From Oscillospiraceae bacterium (GTDB lineage: Bacteria > Bacillota > Clostridia > Oscillospirales > Ruminococcaceae): a stretch of 45,062 bases of DNA. Made by a program: the position numbers and the translations under genes. The notes under the pieces are model-generated. The model searched no databases. It worked only from the letters and a program-made list of their open reading frames with translations, and was not told where the DNA came from. The DNA lies in contig JAQXGE010000075.1 in NCBI GenBank assembly GCA_029006135.1, positions 1-45,062 on the forward strand. The letters run 5' to 3'. Positions 25,337 to 33,052 of the stretch are shown here, piece after piece. Within the stretch, counting starts at the first letter, position 1. Each line of letters begins with the position of its first letter.

Positions 25337-26281
25337 ATGCAGACTCTCACTGCGCTGTTTATCGGGCTGGGGTCCATTGGCACCCGGCACCTCAAAAATC
25401 TTGCATCCGTGTGTAAAAAGCGCGGCATTGCCCTGCAGGCGGACGCACTGCGGAGCGATTTGAACCGCGCTCTGCGTCCCGGCGTCAGCGAACTTTTGCA
25501 CCGTCAGCTGACGGAAGCTGACCCGATTGGGAACTATGACCTTATCTTTATCACCAACCCGACCAGCCTGCACGCGGATGCGCTGGCCCGTGTGCGGGGC
25601 AAGGCAGGCGCGCTGTTCATTGAAAAGCCCATCTTCTCCGCCGAGCAGACCGGGCTTTCGCTGTCGGACTATCTTGACCCCGGGCAGAAAGCCTATGTTG
25701 CGGCGCCGATGCGGTGGTGCGGCACGATGCTGGCCCTCAAGCGGCATCTGCCTGAGCTGAAGCCCTACTGTGCGCGGGTGCTCTGCTCCTCCTACCTGCC
25801 CGACTGGCGGCCCGGGGTGGATTACCGCACCGTGTACAGCGCGCACCGCGCCATGGGCGGCGGTGTGACGATTGACTTAATCCATGAGTGGGATTACCTG
25901 ACGGATCTGTTCGGGATGCCGCAGGAAGTATACAACATCAAGGGGCAGTATTCTGAGCTTGAGATTGATTCCGACGATGTTTCGCTCTATATTGCCCGTT
26001 ATCCGCACCTTGTCGCGGAGGTTCATCTTGACTATTTTGGCCGCGGCTACCGCCGGAGCATCGAACTTTTCTGCCCGGATGGAAGTTGTGTGGCGGACTT
26101 TGGCGCGGGAACGCTGACTTTGCCGAACGGCACAGTTGAGCACTGCGAGGAGGACGTCAACGAGCGGTATCTGCGCGAGATGGAGTATTTTCTTACCTAC
26201 GCCGCCGGGCCGGCCGGGCCGAGCATCAATCCGCCCGAAGCCGCTCTGGATGTATTAAAACTTACGCTGGGGGAACTGTAA
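25337..26281 (+). CDS. Gfo/Idh/MocA family oxidoreductase, second of two
   Basis: A 314-residue Rossmann oxidoreductase with LTALFIGLGSIGTRHLKNL at the N-terminus, ITNPTSLH, FIEKPIF carrying the EKP lysine, and a C-terminal part with GVTIDLIHEWDYLTDLFG. The substrate is unknown; it probably modifies the nonulosonic acid, one of its precursors, or another sugar of the same glycan. The ATG at 25337 has AAAGGAG upstream. An ATG four bases earlier is out of frame. It is followed after one base by the cytidylyltransferase gene. Confidence 0.85.
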   Translation: MQTLTALFIGLGSIGTRHLKNLASVCKKRGIALQADALRSDLNRALRPGVSELLHRQLTEADPIGNYDLIFITNPTSLHADALARVRGKAGALFIEKPIFSAEQTGLSLSDYLDPGQKAYVAAPMRWCGTMLALKRHLPELKPYCARVLCSSYLPDWRPGVDYRTVYSAHRAMGGGVTIDLIHEWDYLTDLFGMPQEVYNIKGQYSELEIDSDDVSLYIARYPHLVAEVHLDYFGRGYRRSIELFCPDGSCVADFGAGTLTLPNGTVEHCEEDVNERYLREMEYFLTYAAGPAGPSINPPEAALDVLKLTLGEL

Positions 26282-26282
26282 T

Positions 26283-27044
26283 ATGAAACGCCTGCTCATT
26301 ACCATCTGCGGCCGTGCCGGCAGCAAAGGATTCAAAAACAAAAATCTCAAAAATTTCTGCGGGCATCCGCTGGTCTACTACTCGCTGAGCGCCGCTGAAC
26401 TGTTCATCAAAAACCACCCCGAACTGGAAGTGGACATCGCCCTCAACACCGACAGTCAGGCGCTGGCCGACCTTGTGGCGGCGCAGTACCCGGAAGTCAT
26501 CTATCTGCCCCGCGGTGAGGAGCTCGGCGGGGATACGGTTCCCAAGGTGGAAGTCTACAAGGACAGCTTTGCCCGCATGGAAGCCAAGACCGGCCGCCCT
26601 TATGACGCAATGATTGACCTTGACATCACAAGCCCCCTGCGCACCGAGCAGGACATTGAGAACGCCTTCGCCAAAGCCGCGAAGCGTCCCGATCTGCAGA
26701 TTATCTTCAGCGTCTGTGAGGCACGGCGCAACCCGTGGTTCAATATGTTCAAGGCAGTCGGTGACCATGCCGAGATGGTCATCAGCAGCGAATTTACCGG
26801 GCGGCAGCAGGCGCCCGAGGTCTATGACGCAAACGCCTCTATCTATGTCATCCGCCGGGAATTTCTGGTGGATAACCCCGACCCGATTCTCTGGCACAGC
26901 AAATTCGGCGTGAGCGTCATGATGGATACCGGCATCATTGACATTGACTCCGAGCATGACTACCAGCTCATGGAAGTCATTGCCCGCCACCTCTATGAAA
27001 CTGACCCCGCATTCCGTGCGGTACAGGAGAACATCCGTGGCTGA
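26283..27044 (+). CDS. legF: Acylneuraminate/legionaminate cytidylyltransferase
   Basis: Activates the nine-carbon acid with CTP to give CMP-sugar for glycosyltransferases. The 253-residue protein has ICGRAGSKGFKNKNLK at the N-terminus in place of the common IPARGGSKGIKNKN, then LVYYSL, IDLDITSPLRTEQDIENA with the conserved SPLR, and DTGIIDIDSEHDY at the C-terminus, where acidic residues bind the metal. The start at 26283 lies one base after the previous stop. Neu5Ac and legionaminate enzymes are close relatives; the operon favours a legionaminate-type substrate. Its end overlaps the exporter gene by eight bases. Confidence 0.9.
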   Translation: MKRLLITICGRAGSKGFKNKNLKNFCGHPLVYYSLSAAELFIKNHPELEVDIALNTDSQALADLVAAQYPEVIYLPRGEELGGDTVPKVEVYKDSFARMEAKTGRPYDAMIDLDITSPLRTEQDIENAFAKAAKRPDLQIIFSVCEARRNPWFNMFKAVGDHAEMVISSEFTGRQQAPEVYDANASIYVIRREFLVDNPDPILWHSKFGVSVMMDTGIIDIDSEHDYQLMEVIARHLYETDPAFRAVQENIRG

Positions 27045-27795
27045 CCGGGCGCTGAAACTGATTATGGATTGCGGCCAGGCAATGCTGAAAAGCGGGGGCG
27101 AAGCGTTCCGTGCGCAGGACACCATGGAGATTATGGCCCGCAGTCTGGGCCTTGAAGACTTTCATGTCTATGTGCTGACCAACGGCATTTTTGCTTCCGC
27201 CAAGGGCGGCACCGTCAATGCCGTGCGCTATGTTCCCACATTCTCGACCAATTTAGGGCGGGTGGAAGCCATCAATTCCATTTCGCGCAAAATTGCAGAC
27301 GGTGATCTGGACCTCGATGGTGCGGAGCAGGAACTGAAAAAGGCGATGCACACGCCGGTCTTTTCCGAGATGATCGAGCATCTGGCCTCCATGGTTGGGT
27401 GCGCCTGCTTCGCGTTCCTGTTCGGCGGCGGTCCGGCGGAGATGCTGGCTGCCGCTCTGGCAGGCGTGCTGGAGTCCGTTATTGTCACGACGTTTTCTCA
27501 TCACCGCATCAATCGGATGTTCACCGACCTTTTGGCGGCGACTGCCTGCACACTGCTTGCGCACGCGGCGCACCTGTTTTATGCGCCGCTCAACGTCAAC
27601 GTGAGCATCATCGGCGCGCTGATGGTGCTGACCCCCGGCGTGGCGCTGACCATGGCCATCCGTGACATTATCAACGGAGACTATCTTTCCGGCACAATCC
27701 GGCTCTTTGACGCACTGCTCGTGGCGGGCTGCCTTGCCGGCGGCGTGAGCCTGGGGTATCTGCTGATGCAGGGAATTATGGGGGTGATTGCATGA
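27037..27795 (+). CDS. ThrE-type threonine/serine exporter, N-terminal/first-half subunit (DUF1212)
   Basis: The 252-residue protein matches the ThrE_1 family: a cytoplasmic part with MDCGQAMLKSGGEAFRAQDTM (in part) and FASAKGGTVNAVRYVP, then about five membrane helices with GALMVLTPGVALTMAIRDIINGD. Two-gene versions split the ThrE carrier into this long subunit and a shorter one. The start is GTG at 27037 with AGGAGA six bases upstream, so it overlaps legF by eight bases. Export of amino acids is the family role; a link to the glycan is inferred only from the coupling. Confidence 0.85.
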   Translation: MADRALKLIMDCGQAMLKSGGEAFRAQDTMEIMARSLGLEDFHVYVLTNGIFASAKGGTVNAVRYVPTFSTNLGRVEAINSISRKIADGDLDLDGAEQELKKAMHTPVFSEMIEHLASMVGCACFAFLFGGGPAEMLAAALAGVLESVIVTTFSHHRINRMFTDLLAATACTLLAHAAHLFYAPLNVNVSIIGALMVLTPGVALTMAIRDIINGDYLSGTIRLFDALLVAGCLAGGVSLGYLLMQGIMGVIA

Positions 27796-28292
27796 CCGCT
27801 GCCGAAATGCCGCTGCCTCTGAGCCTGCTCTGTCAGTTTATACTGGCCATGCTCGCCACGATTTCCTTTGCCGTTGCCTTTCAGGTCCCGCGCCGGCATC
27901 ACATGGCCTGCGGGCTGGTCGGTGCTGTGGGTTGGATTGTTTATACCCTGTGCAATACCCTGCTGGGGCTTTCCGCGCCGGTTTCCACCCTGATTGCGGT
28001 TTTGCCGCTGACCGCGCTGGCCCGGTTCTTTTCCATCACGCATCGTGCGCCGGTCACGCTGTTTTTGCTGTCCGGCATTTTCCCGCTGGTTCCGGGCGCG
28101 GGCATCTATTATACGGCCTACTATTTCATCCGCAACGACCAGCGGCTTTGTACGAACAAAGGCATTGAAACAATCAAGGTTGCCATTGCCATCGCACTGG
28201 GCATTGCCTTTGTCTGTTCCATTCCTCTGCCCCGGCGTCTCAGCCGTCAGCAGTACCGCGGGCCAAATTCATCCGACAGTTCTCCCCAATAA
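27792..28292 (+). CDS. ThrE-type exporter, second subunit (DUF3815)
   Basis: The 166-residue membrane protein has four to five hydrophobic segments, including MACGLVGAVGWIVYTL and FLLSGIFPLVPGAGIYYTAYY, which carries the conserved PLVPG..IY of the ThrE_2 family. It overlaps the first subunit by ATGA, so the two are translationally coupled. It is the last gene of the nonulosonic acid operon, which ends in a bidirectional hairpin eight bases later. Confidence 0.85.
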   Translation: MTAAEMPLPLSLLCQFILAMLATISFAVAFQVPRRHHMACGLVGAVGWIVYTLCNTLLGLSAPVSTLIAVLPLTALARFFSITHRAPVTLFLLSGIFPLVPGAGIYYTAYYFIRNDQRLCTNKGIETIKVAIAIALGIAFVCSIPLPRRLSRQQYRGPNSSDSSPQ

Positions 28293-28299
28293 AAGCATC

Positions 28300-28342
28300 A
28301 TCCCCCGCACAGCGCCCCATGCAGGGCGGTGTACGGGGGGAT
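28300..28342. terminator. Bidirectional terminator between convergent operons
   Basis: ATCCCCCG (28300-28307) pairs with CGGGGGGAT (28334-28342), with an inner GCCC/GGGC stem. Rightward it runs into ATTTTC; leftward into ATGCTTTTATT. It separates the exporter gene from the leftward helical-protein gene. Confidence 0.7.
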
Positions 28343-28367
28343 TTTCACGTTTTCACGCAGGGTGCCA

Positions 28368-28820
28368 TCAGACAAATTCGCGCCAGGCCTGCTCGGCGCT
28401 GGCCTCAAAGCTGCAAAGTTCCTGCATCAGGCGCTGTGCGCCGGGGCTAGCGTTGGGGTAGTCGCTCACTGCCTTGCGGCATTCGAGTACCCCCTGCCCC
28501 GAACCTTCCGCCAGCATCGTGGCAAGGTTGCGGGTGCTTTTGTCCAGCATCGTGCGGGTGCGGATGCCCATGCTCACGCTCATCTTTGCCGCCGCCGTCT
28601 GGCCTTTGGCTTCGGCCCCGATGGCATCCAGCGCATTGTGGGCCTGCTGACTGATGCGGCGGAACTCTTTGCGCTGGCGCATCATCTCATCCCTGAGTTT
28701 CTGGTCATGGGTCAGGCCCATCATCTCATCGAGCGTATTTTTGCCCGTCTCGGTATTCTGAACGATTTCCTGAAGCATCGCTTCGTTGTCGCTCATCTGG
28801 TTCTGTTCTTCCTTTGGCAT
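28368..28820 (-). CDS. Small helical protein of unknown function
   Basis: The 150-residue protein is almost entirely predicted helix, rich in M, E, Q and A, with no signal peptide. It has a heptad-like MLQEIVQNTETGKNTLDEMM segment near the N-terminus and MRQRKEFRRISQQAHNAL in the middle. The length and charge pattern suggest a four-helix bundle of the ferritin-like or DUF2383 kind; that is a guess. The start at 28820 has an AGGGGGA SD that lies in the 3' arm of a large hairpin, so its translation may be controlled. Not assigned a function. Confidence 0.65.
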   Translation of the reverse strand: MPKEEQNQMSDNEAMLQEIVQNTETGKNTLDEMMGLTHDQKLRDEMMRQRKEFRRISQQAHNALDAIGAEAKGQTAAAKMSVSMGIRTRTMLDKSTRNLATMLAEGSGQGVLECRKAVSDYPNASPGAQRLMQELCSFEASAEQAWREFV

Positions 28821-28825
28821 AAAAA

Positions 28826-28887
28826 TCCCCCTTGTGTACCATTCTTGTCCGGGAAGCTTCCGGGCTTAGTATGGCTTACAAGGGGGA
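28826..28887 (-). promoter_or_regulatory. Terminator-like hairpin containing the SD of the helical-protein gene
   Basis: TCCCCCTTGT (28826-28835) and ACAAGGGGGA (28878-28887) are perfect complements; a CCAT/ATGG pair and GGAAGCTTCC lie inside. Read leftward, the last arm is ACAAGGGGGA followed by TTTTT and then ATG at 28820. The same bases are thus a terminator for the GGDEF-like gene and the ribosome site for the next gene. Confidence 0.6.
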
Positions 28888-28910
28888 ATTTATTCGGTTT
28901 ATTTGGGATT

Positions 28911-29708
28911 TTAGCCGTTCAGCCGCTGTTCGGCCAGCGAGAGCATAAGGTCCCAGCTCCCGGTTTCGGCCCAGTCGGCGGCGCCGACGCGCATCGTAAA
29001 GGTACCGCGGCGGGACAGCGAAATGCCGAACGTGCAGCGGGACTGCTCCAGCGCCTGACGAAGATGATGCTCCATCGCGGCCGCCGTGGTTCCGATGGTC
29101 ACAATCAGGAACAGGCCGTCCTCAAGGCGGACCACGGTGTTCTCCGGCTCAGCCATGCCGGCGGCAAGCTGAAGCACACCGGCGGCACTGTTCAGGCAGT
29201 GGTCGGCGGCGGTGCTGCCTTCGGTACGCAGCACTTCGCCGTACTCATTCACCCGTGCCATGACAACGCCAACCGGCTGACCGCCGCGGGCAGCTTCGGT
29301 TAGTTTGCCAAGGAAGGCGCCGTCCAGATAACTGCGGTTATAAACACCGGTCACATAGTCGCGGCGCAGTTCTTCACCGCACTGGCTGAGTGCGCGCAGA
29401 AGGGCATTGGCCTCCCGCTCATCGGCGGGCAGCGAGCCGGGCAGGCTGTACGTCATGACCAGCACGCAGGGGTATGAATCCACCCGAATGGTCTGGTAAA
29501 AGACAAACGCGCCGTCATCCGAAATCTGCGGCTTCCAGCCGCGTCCGGCGGCATTCAGCGCAGGGATGGGGTCGGCAGGGGCGACTGGCGCAAACGTGGT
29601 TTCATCTAAGCGGGCCTGAAGCCCTGCATCCACAATACAAACATCATCAAAAATATTCCGCAGTGCCGAAATCTGCACGGCGAGCTGTTCCCGGGTATAT
29701 TCCTGCAT
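28911..29708 (-). CDS. Degenerate GGDEF-domain protein
   Basis: The 265-residue protein has an N-terminal part of no clear family (1-140) and a C-terminal domain that follows the diguanylate cyclase pattern: RRDYVTGVYNRSYLDGAF for the DxLTGLxNR entry motif, then VGVVMARVNEYGEV where the metal-binding IDIDHFK strand would be, and VVRLEDGLFLIV where RYGGDEF is expected. The GG and the catalytic acids are not kept, so it is probably not a cyclase and may only bind GTP, c-di-GMP or a partner. There is no signal or membrane segment. The ATG at 29708 has GGAGT eight bases upstream. Confidence 0.72.
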   Translation of the reverse strand: MQEYTREQLAVQISALRNIFDDVCIVDAGLQARLDETTFAPVAPADPIPALNAAGRGWKPQISDDGAFVFYQTIRVDSYPCVLVMTYSLPGSLPADEREANALLRALSQCGEELRRDYVTGVYNRSYLDGAFLGKLTEAARGGQPVGVVMARVNEYGEVLRTEGSTAADHCLNSAAGVLQLAAGMAEPENTVVRLEDGLFLIVTIGTTAAAMEHHLRQALEQSRCTFGISLSRRGTFTMRVGAADWAETGSWDLMLSLAEQRLNG

Positions 29709-29833
29709 CGTATGTACTCCTTTGCCCTTATCATAGCATAATACCCGTATATTTTATCACACCGCTCCCGTTTTTCCCATATCCGCGATATCCAAAGAAT
29801 CCGGCGTTTTTCTTTGCAATACTGTTCAAAAAG

Positions 29834-31597
29834 TCATTTTGCTTTTGCTGCCGTCTTTTTGACCATTTTTGCGGATGTTTTGCGCGCGGCAGGCTTCTTC
29901 GTTTTGGCCTCGGTTTTCGCGGCAGACTTATTTTCTGCCTTTGCGGCGGGCTTTTTGGCCGTCTTTGCAGGCGTTTTGCGCGCAGCGGGCTTCGCGGGGG
30001 ATTCTGCGGCGGGTGCGGCCGTTTTTTCTTCGGCAGGCACGGCCGGTTCCAGGGAGCTGTCCGTCTCTTCCTCAGCGGGTAGCGGCTCCGCGCGGAAATA
30101 GCGTGCGCAGAGCGTATGGATATGCTTTGCCAGTTCCGGCGTCATATCTGCCTTGTCAGCGCGCCACTGCCAGTTGCCGGTGGAGCAGCCCGGCAGGTTC
30201 ATCCTTGCCTCGCTGCCCTTGCCGAGCCAGTCAGCCATCGTGACAACGGCCAGTTCGGCGGGGCTTGCCAGAACACCGCGCAGCAGGCCGGTCAGTTCCC
30301 CTTCCTTTTCGGTCAGAGCGAAATAGTCCCTTGCCTGACGGCGCTGAGCGGGGGTCGTTTCCTGCTCAAACCAGCCTTTGAGTGTGTTATTGTCATGGGT
30401 GCCGGGGTAGGCCACGCAGTGGCGGGGATAGTTATGGGGCAGATCCACGCTGTCCGTTCCGGTGAAGGCAAACTGAAGCACCTTCATGCCGGGGAAGCCG
30501 CTCTCTTTCAGCAGTTCGCGGACCGAGTCAAACATCTCGCCCAAATCCTCCGCCACGATGGGCAGTTCGCCGAGCGAGGTGCGCAGGGCGCGGAACAGGT
30601 CCATGCCGGGACCTTTTTCCCACCGGCCGTTGCGGGCAGTGCTCTCCCCGGCGGGGATAGCCCAATACGTGTCAAAGGCGCGGAAATGGTCAATGCGCAA
30701 AATATCGTAAATGCTCAGTGCATGGCGCACGCGGCGAATCCACCAGGCATAGCCGGTCTTCTTGTGGTAGTTCCAGTCGTAAAGCGGATTGCCCCAGAGC
30801 TGACCGTCCGCCGCAAAATAGTCCGGCGGGCAGCCCGAGACACGGCGGGGATGACCCTCGCTGTCCATCTCGAACAGCTCATGGCCCGCCCAGGCGTCAG
30901 CGGAATCCGCCGCGACATAGATGGGAATATCGCCCATGATCTGAATGCCGTGGTCATTTGCATACTTTTTAAGGGCTTTCCACTGGCGGTCAAACTCAAA
31001 CTGGACAAAGGCCCAGAATCCGAGGTCCTCCGCGTGTTCACGGCGGAACTGTTCGAGCGCTTCCGGCTCACGCAGGCGCAGCGGTGCGGGCCAGGTCTGC
31101 CAGTCGGACATCTGATTTTCTTCCTTGATGGCCATATACAGGCAGTAATCCGGCAGCCAGGAATCCGCAAGGAACGTAAAGCGATACCAGTCATCGCCGT
31201 ACGGCGTATCATAGCCGGGCACAGGGCGCTGTGCAAGGAAGTTCTTATATGCTTTGCGCAGCACCTTGTAACGCCCATTATACAGACGAGCATAGTCTAC
31301 ATGGGCAGGGTCATCGCCCCAATCCATCTCCTGATAATCTTCCGGTGCCAGCAGACCTTCAGCGGCCAGCTGATCGAGGTCGATAAAATAGGGGTTGCCC
31401 GCAAAAGCCGAACAGCTCTGATACGGGCTGTCGCCGTAGCTTGTGGGGCCGACAGGCAGAATCTGCCAGATGCTCTGACCGGCCTCGGCCAGAAAATCCA
31501 CAAAATCCCGGGCGGGTTTGCCAAGGCTTCCGATGCCATACCCGCCGGGCAGGCTGGAGATTGGCATTAAAATACCGCTGCTGCGCTTAAAATCCAT
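29834..31597 (-). CDS. malQ: 4-alpha-glucanotransferase with histone-H1-like C-terminal tail
   Basis: Disproportionates maltodextrins (GH77). The 587-residue protein has the barrel with GILMPISSLPGGYGIGSLG at the start and the catalytic groups RIDHFRAFD (D303), AEDLGE (E350) and GTHDNNT (D402). The enzyme body ends near residue 507. About 80 further residues start acidic (AEEETDSS) and become lysine/alanine/proline-rich, with a 20-residue unit KPAARKT..AK..KK..AKA that occurs twice. Tails of this kind bind nucleic acids or polyanions in histone-H1-like proteins; on MalQ it is unusual. The ATG at 31597 has GAGGAAG upstream. It follows the lipoprotein gene by 20 bases. Confidence 0.95.
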   Translation of the reverse strand: MDFKRSSGILMPISSLPGGYGIGSLGKPARDFVDFLAEAGQSIWQILPVGPTSYGDSPYQSCSAFAGNPYFIDLDQLAAEGLLAPEDYQEMDWGDDPAHVDYARLYNGRYKVLRKAYKNFLAQRPVPGYDTPYGDDWYRFTFLADSWLPDYCLYMAIKEENQMSDWQTWPAPLRLREPEALEQFRREHAEDLGFWAFVQFEFDRQWKALKKYANDHGIQIMGDIPIYVAADSADAWAGHELFEMDSEGHPRRVSGCPPDYFAADGQLWGNPLYDWNYHKKTGYAWWIRRVRHALSIYDILRIDHFRAFDTYWAIPAGESTARNGRWEKGPGMDLFRALRTSLGELPIVAEDLGEMFDSVRELLKESGFPGMKVLQFAFTGTDSVDLPHNYPRHCVAYPGTHDNNTLKGWFEQETTPAQRRQARDYFALTEKEGELTGLLRGVLASPAELAVVTMADWLGKGSEARMNLPGCSTGNWQWRADKADMTPELAKHIHTLCARYFRAEPLPAEEETDSSLEPAVPAEEKTAAPAAESPAKPAARKTPAKTAKKPAAKAENKSAAKTEAKTKKPAARKTSAKMVKKTAAKAK

Positions 31598-31617
31598 ACT
31601 GTTTTCTTCCTCTCTAT

Positions 31618-32910
31618 TCAGGGCTGAACATTCGTGTTGTCCAGCGCCGCAATTACCTTTTCGCGCCATTCCTCGCGGGCAGCCTTGCTCCAATCGGTGC
31701 GGGCGCTGCCGTCCTGCTCATAGCAGAGCGCCTCGTCAGCATCAGCAAGCGCCTGCGCGGCGGAACAGTCGAGCATCACGCCGGGCAGGATTCCCGTTCC
31801 CACCTGTTCAATCTGCATCGCCCCGGGCACGGTCCCATCGCTGGCGGTTCCCCATGGAGATACAAGAAGCAGATCCCCCGTAAGGGCCTGCTCCCCCGCC
31901 GTGCTGGTATAGAGCCAGAGAACGGCGGATGCCGCGGCACGGGTCTGCTCCTCCCCGGCATCCGCCGGGATGGCCAGCCAGGCCGGGGCCGCAAAGATGG
32001 GATAGTTCATCAGGCCGGTGAGATTATATTCCACCGTGGAAAGGTCATCCTCCACGAAGTCACACTTGACGGGCAGCGGGACCAGGCGCTCAGCCTCGTC
32101 CGGTTCCATCTCAAGGGCCAAGTCCGCCAAAAAGCCGCGGCGGAACAGTGCCTGCTCGCCCTCATTGGCCTGATGTGTCTGCTCGAGTTCAATCGCGCTG
32201 AAAAGGCCGTTGAGCGGGCCGATGAGAGTCTGCTCGCTGCGCTGTTCCCCGGCCGCAAGCAGCACGCCGGTGTAGAGTGCGGCGGTGTTATCCGCTTCAA
32301 AAGACGGGGCCGGTGTGTCAAAGACCGCCGTGAGGGCAGCGGTGCGGCCGGACTTTTCTTCGGGCAGCGTGTAGGTATGGCCGCCGAGGGTGACGGAGGC
32401 CGGGGACGGCGTTGCGATCCACCCCGTCAGGGTCTGGGCAAAGGTTTCCCACTCTGACCAGGAGGCCGCCTGAAGATTGCTGACAGCATCTGCCCCCAGC
32501 AGTTCTTCCAGCATAGCACTGTCCGCCCAATAACCGTAAAGGCTTCGGCCGATGGGCAGCGCCGTCACTGTCCCTCCATCCATATCCGCAAGTTCCGCCG
32601 CCGCAGTGAGCAGCGCATCGCTGCTAAAGTCCAGCCAGCTGCCGTCCTGTGCGGGCGCAGCGGGCAGAATTACAAGGCCGGCCTGCTGCACATCATCAAC
32701 AAATGTCAGTGCAACACCCTGCGCCTCGGCATAGCACTGCACGGCGCGGGCGGCGGCTGTATTTTCCCCCGCCGCCGCATAGACTGAAAGAGCCTGTGGT
32801 GCCGCCGTGGGCGCGGGTGAAACGGTCGGCACGGATTGGGCAGGCGCTTCACTTTCCGCACAGCCCGCCAGCAGGCAGGCGCAGAGCGTCAATGCCGCCA
32901 ATCGCTTCAT
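31618..32910 (-). CDS. Predicted solute-binding-type lipoprotein
   Basis: The 430-residue protein has a lipoprotein signal ending LLAGC (C17), so it should be anchored outside the membrane. A proline/alanine/threonine-rich linker (about 20-42) is followed by a domain with the outline of extracellular sugar-binding proteins of ABC importers: ALSVYAAAGENTAAARAV at the start, a long helical middle, and WLAIPADAGEEQTRAAASAVLWLYTS near the end. No permease or ATPase is adjacent. Its partner in the operon is malQ, which hints at maltodextrin sensing or uptake. The ATG at 32910 has GGGGG upstream. The assignment to the binding-protein class is tentative. Confidence 0.6.
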   Translation of the reverse strand: MKRLAALTLCACLLAGCAESEAPAQSVPTVSPAPTAAPQALSVYAAAGENTAAARAVQCYAEAQGVALTFVDDVQQAGLVILPAAPAQDGSWLDFSSDALLTAAAELADMDGGTVTALPIGRSLYGYWADSAMLEELLGADAVSNLQAASWSEWETFAQTLTGWIATPSPASVTLGGHTYTLPEEKSGRTAALTAVFDTPAPSFEADNTAALYTGVLLAAGEQRSEQTLIGPLNGLFSAIELEQTHQANEGEQALFRRGFLADLALEMEPDEAERLVPLPVKCDFVEDDLSTVEYNLTGLMNYPIFAAPAWLAIPADAGEEQTRAAASAVLWLYTSTAGEQALTGDLLLVSPWGTASDGTVPGAMQIEQVGTGILPGVMLDCSAAQALADADEALCYEQDGSARTDWSKAAREEWREKVIAALDNTNVQP

Positions 32911-32970
32911 AATGGGTTGCCCCCTTTCCATGACAAACGATGAATGCGTATAAGTACTCAATTAAATTTT

Positions 32971-32999
32971 ATTATAACGGATTAGAACGGTTTTTTCCA
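32971..32999 (-). promoter_or_regulatory. Promoter of the lipoprotein-malQ operon
   Basis: On the minus strand TGGAAA (32994-32999) and TATAAT (32971-32976) are 17 bases apart, about 60 bases before the lipoprotein start. The hexamers match the ppdK promoter. Confidence 0.5.
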
Positions 33000-33010
33000 C
33001 TGTCGATTTA

Positions 33011-33019
33011 TGATATAAT
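33011..33019 (+). promoter_or_regulatory. Extended -10 promoter for the alaX operon
   Basis: TGATATAAT (33011-33019) is an extended -10; the region 17 bases before is T-rich without a clear -35. It is divergent from the lipoprotein promoter, with less than 20 bases between the two. Confidence 0.5.
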
Positions 33020-33052
33020 AAAAAATATTTCGGCGCTCAAGGAGATGTCTGT

